From: Bacteroidota bacterium
GTDB lineage: Bacteria; Bacteroidota; Bacteroidia; Bacteroidales; Lentimicrobiaceae
Assembly: GCA_023417935.1 (NCBI GenBank)
Contig: JAEZDY010000033.1
Coordinates: 1-22,277, forward strand
DNA length: 22,277 nucleotides
Direction of reading: 5' to 3'
The notes beneath the pieces were generated by a model. That model did not search any database and was not told the origin of the DNA. It saw nothing but the letters and a program-made list of their open reading frames with translations. Both the position numbers and the translations under genes were made by a program. This document shows positions 1-7,491 of the stretch, piece after piece (position 1 is the first letter of the stretch; each line of letters begins with the position of its first letter).

Positions 1-79
1 ATTAGAGATTTAATTAGAGATTATTAGCGGTTTTGCCTGATATTAGTGGCTTTAGGGTTATTAGATGTTAGATAATGTT

Positions 80-130
80 ATTAGAGATTCACTTAAATTA
101 ATTAGAGATTCACTTAAATTAATTAGAGCA
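80..130. repeat. 21-bp tandem direct repeat
   Basis: Two perfect back-to-back copies of a 21-base unit (80-100 and 101-121) followed by the first eight bases of a third. The unit begins ATTAGAGATTCACTTAAA. Its role is unknown; AT-rich slippage is the simplest explanation. Confidence 0.75.
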
Positions 131-415
131 ATCTAATGTTTGAGCATAAGTTTTACTTAAAATAAAACCGGCCTAGGACTATGGAGGCGTGAAGAATTTT
201 AGAGGTGAAGCCGTTAAAAACTATCCACTGTCCGAAGACTTCTGAAGTTTAGCTGATCAGAGCCAGCTAACAGCAGAATTAAATAAAACCGATTGTATTG
301 GAAGTTCTGCAGTCTGCCCAAAAAAAGGACACAGTCCCCTTCACAGCATTTAAATAGACCGACGGTCAAGTTTGGATTTTTTAGGCGGAACCTCACAAAT
401 TTAGCCCGGCCAACC

Positions 416-512
416 AAGCCTTGACTTTTTTTGGTACTTTTTTGCGTCAAGGCAAAAAAGTACGAAAGATAAAAACCGCGTTGCCCCGCTTGCCCTAAGC
501 GGCATAGCAAAA
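416..512. repeat. Dispersed two-hairpin element, copy A
   Basis: Hairpin 1 has 11-bp perfect arms at 434-444 (GTACTTTTTTG) and 453-463 (CAAAAAAGTAC) with an 8-base loop. Hairpin 2 is at 487-503 with 6-bp arms CCGCTT/AAGCGG and a 5-base loop. The element begins with CCTTGA and ends in AAACTC. The same order of parts recurs at 4682-4771 (copy B). Loops differ while stems persist, so structure rather than sequence appears to be kept. It could be a non-autonomous mobile repeat or a bidirectional terminator; copy B abuts the stop codon of a gene. Confidence 0.7.
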
Positions 513-521
513 ACTCACATA

Positions 522-648
522 CTATCGTGAAAAACTAAACTTGATAGGCATAATAAATTGCACAGTAACAGGCTTTCCATTCTGTTTTCCCGGCGACCAT
601 GCAGGCATTGCCACTTACCAACGGGGCGGTCGTTCTTATAATGTTCAA
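522..648 (-). pseudogene. Decayed 3' end of a tonB-like gene
   Basis: From 608 down to a stop codon at 522-524 the minus strand reads 28 residues beginning MPAWSPGKQNGKPVTVQF and continuing IMPIKF. This is the conserved C-terminal signature of TonB energy transducers (MPxWxPGKQxGKPVxVxFxxPIxF). Immediately upstream, in a shifted frame (about 648-610), the strand reads IIRTTAPLVSG, which can be read as the preceding beta-strand and helix of the TonB C-terminal domain. No intact N-terminal helix, proline-rich linker or start codon is visible, and frames change, so this is a gene remnant. The last 80 bases are clear; the upstream extension is inferred. It may mark where a tonB gene was disrupted next to repeat copy A. 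Confidence 0.6.
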
Positions 649-739
649 TTATTGCACGCCTGGTATTAAGGCCAGTCACCTTCATTGTCAGAACACGCGC
701 ACGAAATAATTTCTGAATGCCATACTGGCAATTATTTTT

Positions 740-747
740 TATATTTG
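740..747 (+). promoter_or_regulatory. Candidate Bacteroidota -7 promoter element
   Basis: TATATTTG matches the Bacteroidota -7 consensus TAnnTTTG exactly and lies 24 bases upstream of the ATG at 772. No convincing -33 TTTG is seen; TTTCTG at 710-715 is slightly too far upstream. A 5' leader of about 15-20 bases is implied. Confidence 0.5.
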
Positions 748-771
748 TCATTCATACCAAACAACTTCAAT

Positions 772-2898
772 ATGACAACCTGTTTTCTTAAGCTTTTATC
801 GATTCTTATCCTACTAGTGGGTATTTCATTGATTGCCAATGCACAATGGGAATGGCAATGGCCTTTGCCTCATGGCAATACTATGTATTCGGTAAAGTTC
901 GTTGACGAAAATAAGGGATTTGCTGTTGGAGGTGGTGGTACAATACAGTACACAAACGATGGAGGACAGACATGGGAATTTCAGGAAGCAGGAACTTCTG
1001 ATGGATTGATAAAGGTTGATTTTACCGACTCTCAGCATGGATGGATAGTTAGTGATGCCGGAAAAATATTAAGAACTACAGATGGTGGTGGAACCTGGAA
1101 TATTAATCAGTTTTCCGCGAATCGGTTGAATTGTGTCGAATTTATAGATAATTATACTGGATGGATCTGTGGTAATGATGGGGTCATAGCAAGAACTGAT
1201 GATGGGGGTGTGACTTTCCATATTCAGCCATCAGGAGTACTTACCAACTTTAACTGTATTCGTTTTTATGATAATTTAAATGGATATTGTTCAGGATATG
1301 GAGATACTGCATTTCTAAAAACAGTGGATGGCGGCATATCATGGATCCCGGTAGTAACTGGATTTGATGATGATGTAATGGCTGTTGATTTTAAGAGCCT
1401 TGATACAATTGTTGCAATAGGACAGTCGAATTATATACTTAGAAGCTACGATAGTGGGAATACCTGGAACATTACAGATCATTACATTGGCACCGGCTTT
1501 CAATGGGTGAAGATTTTTCAGGACAAAATTTATATACCAACAGGTTACGGGAGGATTTTAAGGTCATCGGACTTTGGAAATAACTGGGTCCTCGACACAA
1601 TTCCGGTTAATGGCTGGTTGTTTGGAGTGGATGTGCTCCAAAATGGCAGTTATTATGTTACCGGTAGTGGAGGGTCAATTATCTATAAACATGATGATGA
1701 ATCCACATGGGAATTGTTGCAGGGTGTAAATGATTACACATTATGGGAAGTTTGTGCTCCTGAACCTGATAATGTTTGGGTAGTGGGTGGTTTGGATAAG
1801 ATCATGCATTCAATGGATGGGGGGCTCTCATGGGTATACGACAGTTTGAATGCCTATAGATATCTTGAGAATATGTATTTTACAGATGCTGATCATGGGT
1901 GGATTGTTGGTTCGGCAGGAACTGGTCATTTATACAGAACAGTGGATGCAGGTGAAAATTGGGAATTGGAATATAGTGGAGGACCAGGGGGTTATATTCA
2001 TGATATTCAATTTATCAATGATTCCATAGGTTGGATAGCTTCACAAGGTACGGTAATGAAAAGCGTGAATGGAGGAAGTACCTGGCAACCTCTTATTGAT
2101 ACAGTTCTTAATACCCGTTCAATATTCTTTACCGATGAAAATCATGGATGGTTTGCTTGCCTGGGTAAGACATTAGGGTTCACGACCGATGGTGGCCTTA
2201 CCTGGACATTCCGCGACCTTGAAGGATCAAACGTTTTGTTAGATAAAATATTCTTTCTGAATAACCAGGAAGGCTGGTGCAGCGGACAAAGGTTTTCTGA
2301 AAACAACAGACAAATAAATTCCACACTATCAAGCTTTATCAGGATAATATGGCACACACTGGATGGAGGATTAACGTGGCAGGAAATTACTCAGAGTGAT
2401 GAATTACATATATTCTCCGATCTTTATTTCTTTGACGAATTAAACGGATACTCAACTGGGAGAGGAGTTTTTCGTACTACAGATGGAGGAAAAACATGGG
2501 AAAGACAGATTGGAATACAAAGTGGTTTGGTAAGTATAGCTTTCACCGATGAGATGACGGCCTGGGCATGCGGACCTTCTGCAATTATGCATACGTCGAA
2601 TGGAGGAGTTAATACTACACCGAAAATCAATACTTCAAATGACTCCTTTTATTCAACTGTTTATCCGAATCCTTCAAATGGAGATATAACTTTTTCATTT
2701 GACCTTCCCGAAGAATCTTCAATTGAAATAGTCATTGTTTCTTCAGATGGAAGATTGGTTGATGCAATCACTACACCAAAATATCCTACCGGTAAGAATT
2801 CCTTTAACTGGACTACAGGCAAAATTCCACCTGGTTTCTACATCTGCCATTTAAAAGCAGGAAAGAAATTTAGTGTTCAAAAATTAATTGTTGAATGA
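772..2898 (+). CDS. T9SS-exported Asp-box (YCF48/BNR-like) repeat protein
   Basis: 708 residues if started at the ATG at 772. The frame is open back to 685, but only the internal start gives a normal Sec signal peptide (MTTCFLKLLSILILLVG, likely cleavage after ANA at residue 24) and it follows a -7 element at a normal distance. The body has about 14 Asp-box motifs of the type (T/V/L)DGG(x)(T/S)W spaced roughly 40-50 residues apart, as in YCF48-like and sialidase-type beta-propellers, which suggests two propellers. The last ~75 residues form a type A T9SS sorting domain: a YPNPSNG motif, a G-rich middle and an ending in KLIVE. It is therefore probably exported through the outer membrane and either anchored or released. 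No catalytic residues of sialidases are apparent, so binding or a structural role is more likely than enzymatic activity. It appears monocistronic. Confidence 0.85.
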   Translation: MTTCFLKLLSILILLVGISLIANAQWEWQWPLPHGNTMYSVKFVDENKGFAVGGGGTIQYTNDGGQTWEFQEAGTSDGLIKVDFTDSQHGWIVSDAGKILRTTDGGGTWNINQFSANRLNCVEFIDNYTGWICGNDGVIARTDDGGVTFHIQPSGVLTNFNCIRFYDNLNGYCSGYGDTAFLKTVDGGISWIPVVTGFDDDVMAVDFKSLDTIVAIGQSNYILRSYDSGNTWNITDHYIGTGFQWVKIFQDKIYIPTGYGRILRSSDFGNNWVLDTIPVNGWLFGVDVLQNGSYYVTGSGGSIIYKHDDESTWELLQGVNDYTLWEVCAPEPDNVWVVGGLDKIMHSMDGGLSWVYDSLNAYRYLENMYFTDADHGWIVGSAGTGHLYRTVDAGENWELEYSGGPGGYIHDIQFINDSIGWIASQGTVMKSVNGGSTWQPLIDTVLNTRSIFFTDENHGWFACLGKTLGFTTDGGLTWTFRDLEGSNVLLDKIFFLNNQEGWCSGQRFSENNRQINSTLSSFIRIIWHTLDGGLTWQEITQSDELHIFSDLYFFDELNGYSTGRGVFRTTDGGKTWERQIGIQSGLVSIAFTDEMTAWACGPSAIMHTSNGGVNTTPKINTSNDSFYSTVYPNPSNGDITFSFDLPEESSIEIVIVSSDGRLVDAITTPKYPTGKNSFNWTTGKIPPGFYICHLKAGKKFSVQKLIVE

Positions 2899-2908
2899 TC
2901 AGTTAGCC

Positions 2909-2932
2909 GAATGACGAGGAGCAGGGTCATTC
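2909..2932. terminator. Hairpin after the Asp-box gene
   Basis: GAATGAC (2909-2915) pairs with GTCATTC (2926-2932) across a 10-base loop, 11 bases after the stop codon. No T-tract follows, so terminator function is uncertain. The arms carry the same GGAATGAC/GTCATTCC core as the repeat array at 6925-7995, so this may be a minimal derivative of that dispersed family. Confidence 0.4.
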
Positions 2933-2957
2933 CGCCTTCAGGTTATATATAAAATGC

Positions 2958-2971
2958 AATCTTTGCGCAAA
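2958..2971 (+). promoter_or_regulatory. Candidate promoter and operator of the TAC operon
   Basis: AATCTTTG (2958-2965) is one base from the Bacteroidota -7 element, and the perfect 10-bp palindrome TTTGCGCAAA (2962-2971) overlaps it. The pair lies 64-77 bases upstream of the first gene. Antitoxins with an HTH usually bind palindromes over their own promoter, so this is a reasonable operator candidate for the downstream XRE protein. No clear -33 element is seen. Confidence 0.35.
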
Positions 2972-3034
2972 TACCCAAAACTTGAACACAATGCACTTAA
3001 AATTGTTAATAATAAACCTGTAAGTTGATTTTTA

Positions 3035-3568
3035 ATGAAAATATTACCTATTTTTGGCAAAAATTTCAAGTCAATACAATTTACAGGCGAATCGCAGGAT
3101 GAATTTCACAGGGTATTTTCACAATGGAATGATCCGGAATTTCTTGAAGAATTTTTTGAGTTGAATCGAAATGATCTGATTAGTTGGAGTCTGAATATTG
3201 AAACAGCAATTGGAAAAACACTTCAATTTGCAGAAGAATTTGAAAACAAATTTAAATTGCTTGAGGCAAAATATAGTCGCGATGAAATAGTGACAGAGCT
3301 TAATGAACTCTTTGAGCCATTACATGCACAAAGTTCATCGGGTACTATAACTTCAAAAAAAGTAAAATTTAACTGGTTGAGAATCTACGCTCTAAGATTA
3401 GATAAAGAATTATATATTATTACCGGTGGAACAATCAAATTGACAAAGGCAATGCAGGACAGAAGGCATACTAATGTGGAGTTACGTAAATTAAAAAGTT
3501 GCCTGGACAATTTGTTAAGATTAGGAATTATAAATGAAAACACTGTTATTGAAGAAGTTGAATTGTAA
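3035..3568 (+). CDS. Putative toxin of a TAC module (RelE/HigB-like C-terminal region)
   Basis: 177 residues. I do not recognise a named family for the whole chain, but it matches a kind of uncharacterised Bacteroidota protein usually followed by an XRE regulator. The N-terminal half (about 1-100) is acidic and helical, with several FxxxF-type segments. Residues ~113-165 contain LRIYALRLDKELYIITGG, a TIKLT motif, MQD and a terminal helix ending in LLRLGI. This strand-strand-helix order, with a basic patch, recalls the core of RelE/HigB ribosome-dependent mRNA interferases. It is the first gene of a tight three-gene operon (12 bases to the next gene, which then overlaps the third), the usual toxin-antitoxin-chaperone order. 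The toxin activity is inferred from context and weak resemblance; an adaptor or phage-sensing role cannot be excluded. Confidence 0.6.
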   Translation: MKILPIFGKNFKSIQFTGESQDEFHRVFSQWNDPEFLEEFFELNRNDLISWSLNIETAIGKTLQFAEEFENKFKLLEAKYSRDEIVTELNELFEPLHAQSSSGTITSKKVKFNWLRIYALRLDKELYIITGGTIKLTKAMQDRRHTNVELRKLKSCLDNLLRLGIINENTVIEEVEL

Positions 3569-3580
3569 AGAGCAAGTATT

Positions 3581-4054
3581 ATGAAAAATATCCTTGATAA
3601 AATAAACGCTATTGAATCTCAGGATCTTTCAGGTTGGAGTCAGGATGCAAAATGGCGAAATGAAAACAGGGATTGGTTAAAAAAATCAATCCAAATTGCC
3701 ATTAAAATTCTGCGTGAAATTCGGCGTCAGAAACCGATTAATGGTATGTCGCAGAAAACACTTGCTGAAGCAATTGGTGTTACACCTCAATACATCAATA
3801 AAGTTGTTAAAGGGCAAGAGAATATGACTCTGAGTACAATCAGCAGAATTGAAGCAGTACTGGGGATTTCATTAATTCAGATACCTGTTAACTCTAGTAC
3901 ACAATCATTACCGGCACTTGTTAAAGCCATAATCCCTTTGGATCGTAATGATGCAAAAAGCATAGGGAGCTTGAAAGTTCTTTTGGAAGAATATCCTGAT
4001 TATGATACAAAGAGTATAGATGGATTACAAGCAGATGGCACCTATGGATACTAA
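3581..4054 (+). CDS. XRE-family antitoxin (HigA-like) with C-terminal tail
   Basis: 157 residues. A Cro/C1-type helix-turn-helix occupies about residues 56-95 (MSQKTLAEAIGVTPQYINKV, then TLSTISRIEAVLGI). Residues 1-50 form an extra helical region rich in W, K and R. After the DNA-binding domain there is a ~55-residue extension ending in EEYPDYDTKSIDGLQADG and then an aromatic TYGY. In TAC systems the antitoxin carries a C-terminal chaperone-addiction segment, exposed and hydrophobic or aromatic, that makes it depend on a SecB-like chaperone; this tail fits that position. It lies 12 bases after the toxin candidate and overlaps the third gene. Expected roles: neutralise the toxin and repress the operon. 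Confidence 0.75.
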   Translation: MKNILDKINAIESQDLSGWSQDAKWRNENRDWLKKSIQIAIKILREIRRQKPINGMSQKTLAEAIGVTPQYINKVVKGQENMTLSTISRIEAVLGISLIQIPVNSSTQSLPALVKAIIPLDRNDAKSIGSLKVLLEEYPDYDTKSIDGLQADGTYGY

Positions 4055-4505
4055 AGACAAGAAAGTTACTTTCAGATTAATAAAGGTAACAACCGAACAG
4101 TTCGCAATAATTGAGAATTCCTTTCAGAAAGAATCAGAAACTAAGCTTGAAACCAACTTAAAATTCGCAGCAAACAAGGAATCTCGCCTGATAGGGGTTT
4201 TTGCACAATTTCAGTTTTCATGTGATCATAATCCTTTTATTATTCTGGAAGTAGGCTGCCATTTTGAAATTAAAAGTGAATCCTGGGAACAAATGATTGA
4301 AACAAACGCTATTATTGTACCTAAAGCAATTATGCAGCATCTATGCGCCTTAACAGTTGGAACAGCACGTGGTGTACTTCACGCTAAAACTGAAAATACT
4401 TCATTGAACCAATTAGTTTTGCCAACCATCAACATAGCCGAAATAATAGAAAACGATGTGAGGTTTGAATTGGAAGTAACATCACCGCCGCTCAACCAGG
4501 TATAA
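4020..4505 (+). CDS. SecB-like chaperone of the TAC module
   Basis: 161 residues from the ATG at 4020, overlapping the antitoxin gene by 35 bases. ATGs at 4035 and 4044 would give 156 or 153 residues; 4044 (MDTKDKK) gives the most typical N-terminus, but the best weak Shine-Dalgarno-like run, AAAGAG, precedes 4020. The order of motifs fits the SecB fold: a beta-rich N-terminal half, FIILEVGCHFEI, then a long helix over ~100-125 (PKAIMQHLCALTVGTARGVL) and SLNQLVLPTINIAEII. That last run corresponds to the TRGTFPPLNLAPVNFDALY end of proteobacterial SecB. SecB is about 155 residues, the same size. A SecB homologue directly after an XRE antitoxin is the hallmark of TAC systems, in which the chaperone folds and protects the antitoxin. 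Homology was judged by eye. Confidence 0.7.
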   Translation: MDYKQMAPMDTKDKKVTFRLIKVTTEQFAIIENSFQKESETKLETNLKFAANKESRLIGVFAQFQFSCDHNPFIILEVGCHFEIKSESWEQMIETNAIIVPKAIMQHLCALTVGTARGVLHAKTENTSLNQLVLPTINIAEIIENDVRFELEVTSPPLNQV

Positions 4506-4539
4506 TCTAATCACTCTTCCAACCAATTATCTCGCCGCT

Positions 4540-4617
4540 TTCAGGGCTTAAATATTCATGGTTGCTCAAATTCGATGGGTTTTACCCATCGCTGACTTAT
4601 TACGCCCATTCAGGGCT
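4540..4617. repeat. Small dispersed-type repeat with a central hairpin
   Basis: Two 9-bp direct repeats TTCAGGGCT (4540-4548 and 4609-4617) flank a perfect 7-bp hairpin GATGGGT-TTT-ACCCATC (4574-4590). This arrangement resembles short repeats I know from intergenic regions of Bacteroidota and other environmental genomes. No second copy is in this window, so its dispersed nature is from memory, not shown here. It lies just after the TAC operon. Confidence 0.5.
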
Positions 4618-4681
4618 GAAAGAACAAGGGAGGTTAAAAACGTTTAGGCTTCTCCTCTAAAATTTAGCCGCAATAGTCCAG

Positions 4682-4771
4682 CCTTGATTTTCCTTGGTAC
4701 TTCTTTTTATTAAGAAAAAGAAGTACAAAAGGAAAAAAATGCGTTGCCCGCTTAAACTAAGCGGAAACTCC
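4682..4771. repeat. Dispersed two-hairpin element, copy B
   Basis: Same architecture as 416-512: CCTTGA start; hairpin 1 with 12-bp arms at 4697-4708 and 4715-4726 around ATTAAG; a GCGTTGCCC linker; hairpin 2 at 4748-4764 with arms CCGCTT/AAGCGG; and a GAAACTC end. It reaches the last base of the stop codon of the minus-strand gene ending at 4771 and lies between convergent transcription units, a place where a bidirectional terminator would be useful. Confidence 0.7.
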
Positions 4772-6879
4772 TATTCCACCAAAACTTTCACTGAAACCTC
4801 CCCAACATCAGATATCAACCTTGAAATGTAAATACCGGCTGGCAGATGTGAGATGTTGATGGCTCTTTGCAGGGAATTGTAGGGGCGGTCGTAGACGATG
4901 GTGCCTTGCATATTGATTAACTGGATACGGTTGACGTTCTTTTCGAGGGCTTCGGGGATGAAGAAATAATCGGTGGCAGGATTGGGATAAACACGCGCAC
5001 TAATGTTTTGAGGGAGCGGTACCTCTTTCAGAGCTACCATTACCCCATTTTCATTATATACCGATAATCCTTCATAAACTGAGAATCCGAACCATTTGTT
5101 TCCTTTCGGATCAACAACAGAACATCGTGTATACTGGCTGGAGATGGAGGAATTAGCCTGATCAAAAGTGGTCCAGGTACCGTTATGCAATTTGGAGGCT
5201 CCGACAAGGAAGACTGAAACCCAGACATCGCCATTAAGGTCGAAATCAATATATACTTTATTGCCAAACGGGTAGCCCGGCTGAACGGTTGACCAATTGC
5301 CGTTTTCAAAGGTCTTTAATGCTTCCGCGAAAGCACACCATAAGGTGCCGTCATCGTTAAATTTAAGGAAATTCAGATAATCCTGGCCACTTGAGTAGCT
5401 TGTCCAGCTTACATCATCATAACGTAACAATATTCCATTATAATAAGTACCAAACCATTTCACGTTGTTTTGATCGATGGCGAGCGACCATACTTCATCA
5501 TTATTCGGAACACCGGTAACAGCAGGTTCAAAGATAGTCCAGTTGACGCCGTCGAAACTGCAAATTTGTCCTTCGGAGGTTCCTATCCACACAACACCGT
5601 TTTGGTCCAGTTGCAGTGAGCGTATGGTATTGCTGGGTAAAGGTGAATTATAAACCGTGTATTTTGTGAAATTGCCATTCTCAAACCTGAGTAATCCGCC
5701 TTCAAAGGTTCCGAGCCAGATAACTCCATTGTCATCTATTTCAATATCTTCAACCCGTACATTTGGTATGATGAAATTATAGTGCGTATAATTGGCCCAA
5801 AAAACACCGTTGAAGCGCATTAAGGCACCATCACCGGCAAACCACATATTACCCTGTGCATCAAAAGCAATATCATGTACAACGTTTGAAAAGGGTCCAT
5901 TGGAATCAAAAGGAAGAGTTACCCAGCTCCATCCATCTTCATATTTTGCAAATTCGCCGCGGTATAAGCCAACACAAACTTCTTCACCTTCCACATCAAT
6001 TGCTGTTATATGGTCAGTAACAGTGCCCATGTCGTCCTTATAAAAACTTTGCCAACTGGCACCATTAAATGTATTTAATCCTCCCGAGGTTCCGATCCAC
6101 AATAACCCGGCACCGGCATTTTCAATACATGTTACTTCGCCATAACAAATCTCTGAATTCCAACGCGTGTATTGGGTGAAAGTAACGTCATCATACCTGG
6201 CAAGGCCGCCATCGGTTCCGATCCATTTGATGTTATTTTCATCGATGGTTATGCAATAAACGAACTCACCCGGAAGATAACTGGCACCATAAGTGTAATT
6301 GGTCCAGGTTGTACCATCAAACTTATACATACCTTCCATTCCTGTACCAATCCAGGCAACATTATACTGGTCGAAGGTTATCTCGAAGATATGGTCACTT
6401 AGCAGGGGTGTGTTCGATTCATCGTAATTAGTCCATGAAGAGCCGTCATAAATAGAAATACCGTTTGATTTTGACCCAACCCATACGTTACCTGAGTTAT
6501 CGATAGCAACACAGCGTAAGGCATCCTGTGCAATGCCTGAATTATGGGTATTAAAGACCGACCAGTTATTCCCGTCAAATTTCACCAGCCCACCGCTGTT
6601 TGTCGCGATCCATTTGTTACCCTGGGCATCAAGTGCGATATCCTTCACCCAGTTGTCAGGTATATCCGAAGTGACTCTGTTGTATCGGAATAAATCACCC
6701 GATGTTTTATGCTTTCTAACCAGTCCTCCTTCAGAACCGATCCACAAATAAGTACCATCATCCTCGAAGCATGTGATGGTGTTGCCATCAGTATACACAA
6801 GCCATTCAGGGTTTTGAGCTGATGATGAGTTGAAAATTGTTGTAAGGAAACAAAGGACTAAAAAGAGGCTTGATTTCAT
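4771..6879 (-). CDS. T9SS-exported double beta-propeller (Reg_prop repeat) protein
   Basis: 702 residues. A Sec signal peptide covers residues 1-21 (MKSSLFLVLCFLTTIFNSSS, then A|QNPEW). The chain then holds 14 repeats of ~43 residues with the pattern (K/V/L)W(I/F/V)G(T/S)xxGGLxxFDGxxWTxY. These are Reg_prop/two-component-regulator-propeller blades, and 14 equals two seven-bladed propellers. In hybrid two-component systems such propellers are periplasmic glycan sensors, but here there is no transmembrane, histidine kinase or DNA-binding part. Instead the chain ends in a type A T9SS sorting domain (VYPNPATDYFFIP, INMQG, LPAGIYISR, ending SVKVLVE). It is probably a cell-surface or secreted protein that binds an extracellular ligand. 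It is a single gene on the minus strand with a TATATTTG element upstream. Confidence 0.85.
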   Translation of the reverse strand: MKSSLFLVLCFLTTIFNSSSAQNPEWLVYTDGNTITCFEDDGTYLWIGSEGGLVRKHKTSGDLFRYNRVTSDIPDNWVKDIALDAQGNKWIATNSGGLVKFDGNNWSVFNTHNSGIAQDALRCVAIDNSGNVWVGSKSNGISIYDGSSWTNYDESNTPLLSDHIFEITFDQYNVAWIGTGMEGMYKFDGTTWTNYTYGASYLPGEFVYCITIDENNIKWIGTDGGLARYDDVTFTQYTRWNSEICYGEVTCIENAGAGLLWIGTSGGLNTFNGASWQSFYKDDMGTVTDHITAIDVEGEEVCVGLYRGEFAKYEDGWSWVTLPFDSNGPFSNVVHDIAFDAQGNMWFAGDGALMRFNGVFWANYTHYNFIIPNVRVEDIEIDDNGVIWLGTFEGGLLRFENGNFTKYTVYNSPLPSNTIRSLQLDQNGVVWIGTSEGQICSFDGVNWTIFEPAVTGVPNNDEVWSLAIDQNNVKWFGTYYNGILLRYDDVSWTSYSSGQDYLNFLKFNDDGTLWCAFAEALKTFENGNWSTVQPGYPFGNKVYIDFDLNGDVWVSVFLVGASKLHNGTWTTFDQANSSISSQYTRCSVVDPKGNKWFGFSVYEGLSVYNENGVMVALKEVPLPQNISARVYPNPATDYFFIPEALEKNVNRIQLINMQGTIVYDRPYNSLQRAINISHLPAGIYISRLISDVGEVSVKVLVE

Positions 6880-6914
6880 GAAGCGGAATTTTAAAGGCTG
6901 GTAGTTGTTTTAGG

Positions 6915-6922
6915 CAAATATA
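6915..6922 (-). promoter_or_regulatory. Candidate -7 element of the propeller gene
   Basis: On the minus strand 6922-6915 reads TATATTTG, an exact TAnnTTTG match 36 bases before the start codon at 6879. No clear -33 TTTG is found. The upstream side runs straight into the repeat array. Confidence 0.5.
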
Positions 6923-7042
6923 TAAAAAAGATTCCTCACTGCGTTGGTGCACAATCAGTAAGGTTCCTCACTGGTGTTGGTTTACAATCAGCAAGATTCC
7001 TCACTCCGTTCGGAATGACGGCCCTTGTTGCAGAGGAGGATG

Positions 7043-7091
7043 GGAAATAAAGGAGGATGTGCGGCTGTGCCGCACATCCTCCTTTATTTCC
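7043..7091. repeat. Array hairpin 1
   Basis: Perfect 23-bp arms (7043-7065 and 7069-7091) around a TGT loop; arm sequence begins GGAAATAAAGGAGGATGTGC. Confidence 0.9.
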
Positions 7092-7251
7092 TTCCCTAAA
7101 CATGAGCGCGATGAATCGTCATTCCGACGATAGGAGGAATCTCATGGTGCTGGGTCTCAATCAGCAAGGTTCCTCACTGGCATTCGTTACCCAATCAGTA
7201 AGGTTCCTCACTCCGTTCGGAATGACGGGGGCCTTGTTGCAGAGGAGGATG

Positions 7252-7300
7252 GGAAATAAAGGAGGATGTGCGGCTGTGCCGCACATCCTCCTTTATTTCC
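7252..7300. repeat. Array hairpin 2
   Basis: Perfect 23-bp arms (7252-7274 and 7278-7300) around a TGT loop, identical in the core to hairpin 1. Confidence 0.9.
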
Positions 7301-7491
7301 TTCCCTAAACATGAGCGCGATGAACCGTCATTCCGACGATAGGAGGAATCTCATTGAGCTGGGTCACAATTAGCAAGGTTCCTCACTGGCATTCGTTACC
7401 CAATCAGCAAGATTCCTCACTCGCGTTGTTACACAATCAACAAGGTTCCTCACTCCGTTCGGAATGACGGGGGCACTGTTGCTGAGGAGGA

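Larger units (their letters stand above)
1..521. other. Non-coding AT-rich region with short tandem repeats
   Basis: No credible gene is seen here. The first 130 bases carry repeated ATTAGAGATT words: single copies at 1-10 and 13-22, then a perfect 21-bp tandem duplication at 80-100 and 101-121 and a partial third copy at 122-130. Bases 190-225 resemble, in reverse complement, the stretch at 4635-4670 (shared TTTTAGAGG and GAAGCC words near TAAAAAC). The region ends in the two-hairpin element annotated separately. An open frame on the minus strand at 214-510 has no recognisable domain and overlaps the repeat, so it is not called. Confidence 0.6.

Noticed and set aside
214..510. Minus-strand open frame of 98 residues
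   Set aside because: Covers a structured repeat, has no recognisable motif and no neighbour supporting it.
515..751. Minus-strand open frame of 78 residues
   Set aside because: It reads the tonB remnant in the wrong frame; the TonB signature is in another frame at 522-608.
685..771. Upstream start for the Asp-box protein
   Set aside because: It would put 29 polar residues before the signal peptide and place the start upstream of the best -7 element.
7057..7308. Plus-strand open frame within the repeat array (and a similar one at 7676-7909)
   Set aside because: Both start inside the long hairpin and translate the repeat unit itself, giving the same N-terminal words twice. No signal of coding selection.
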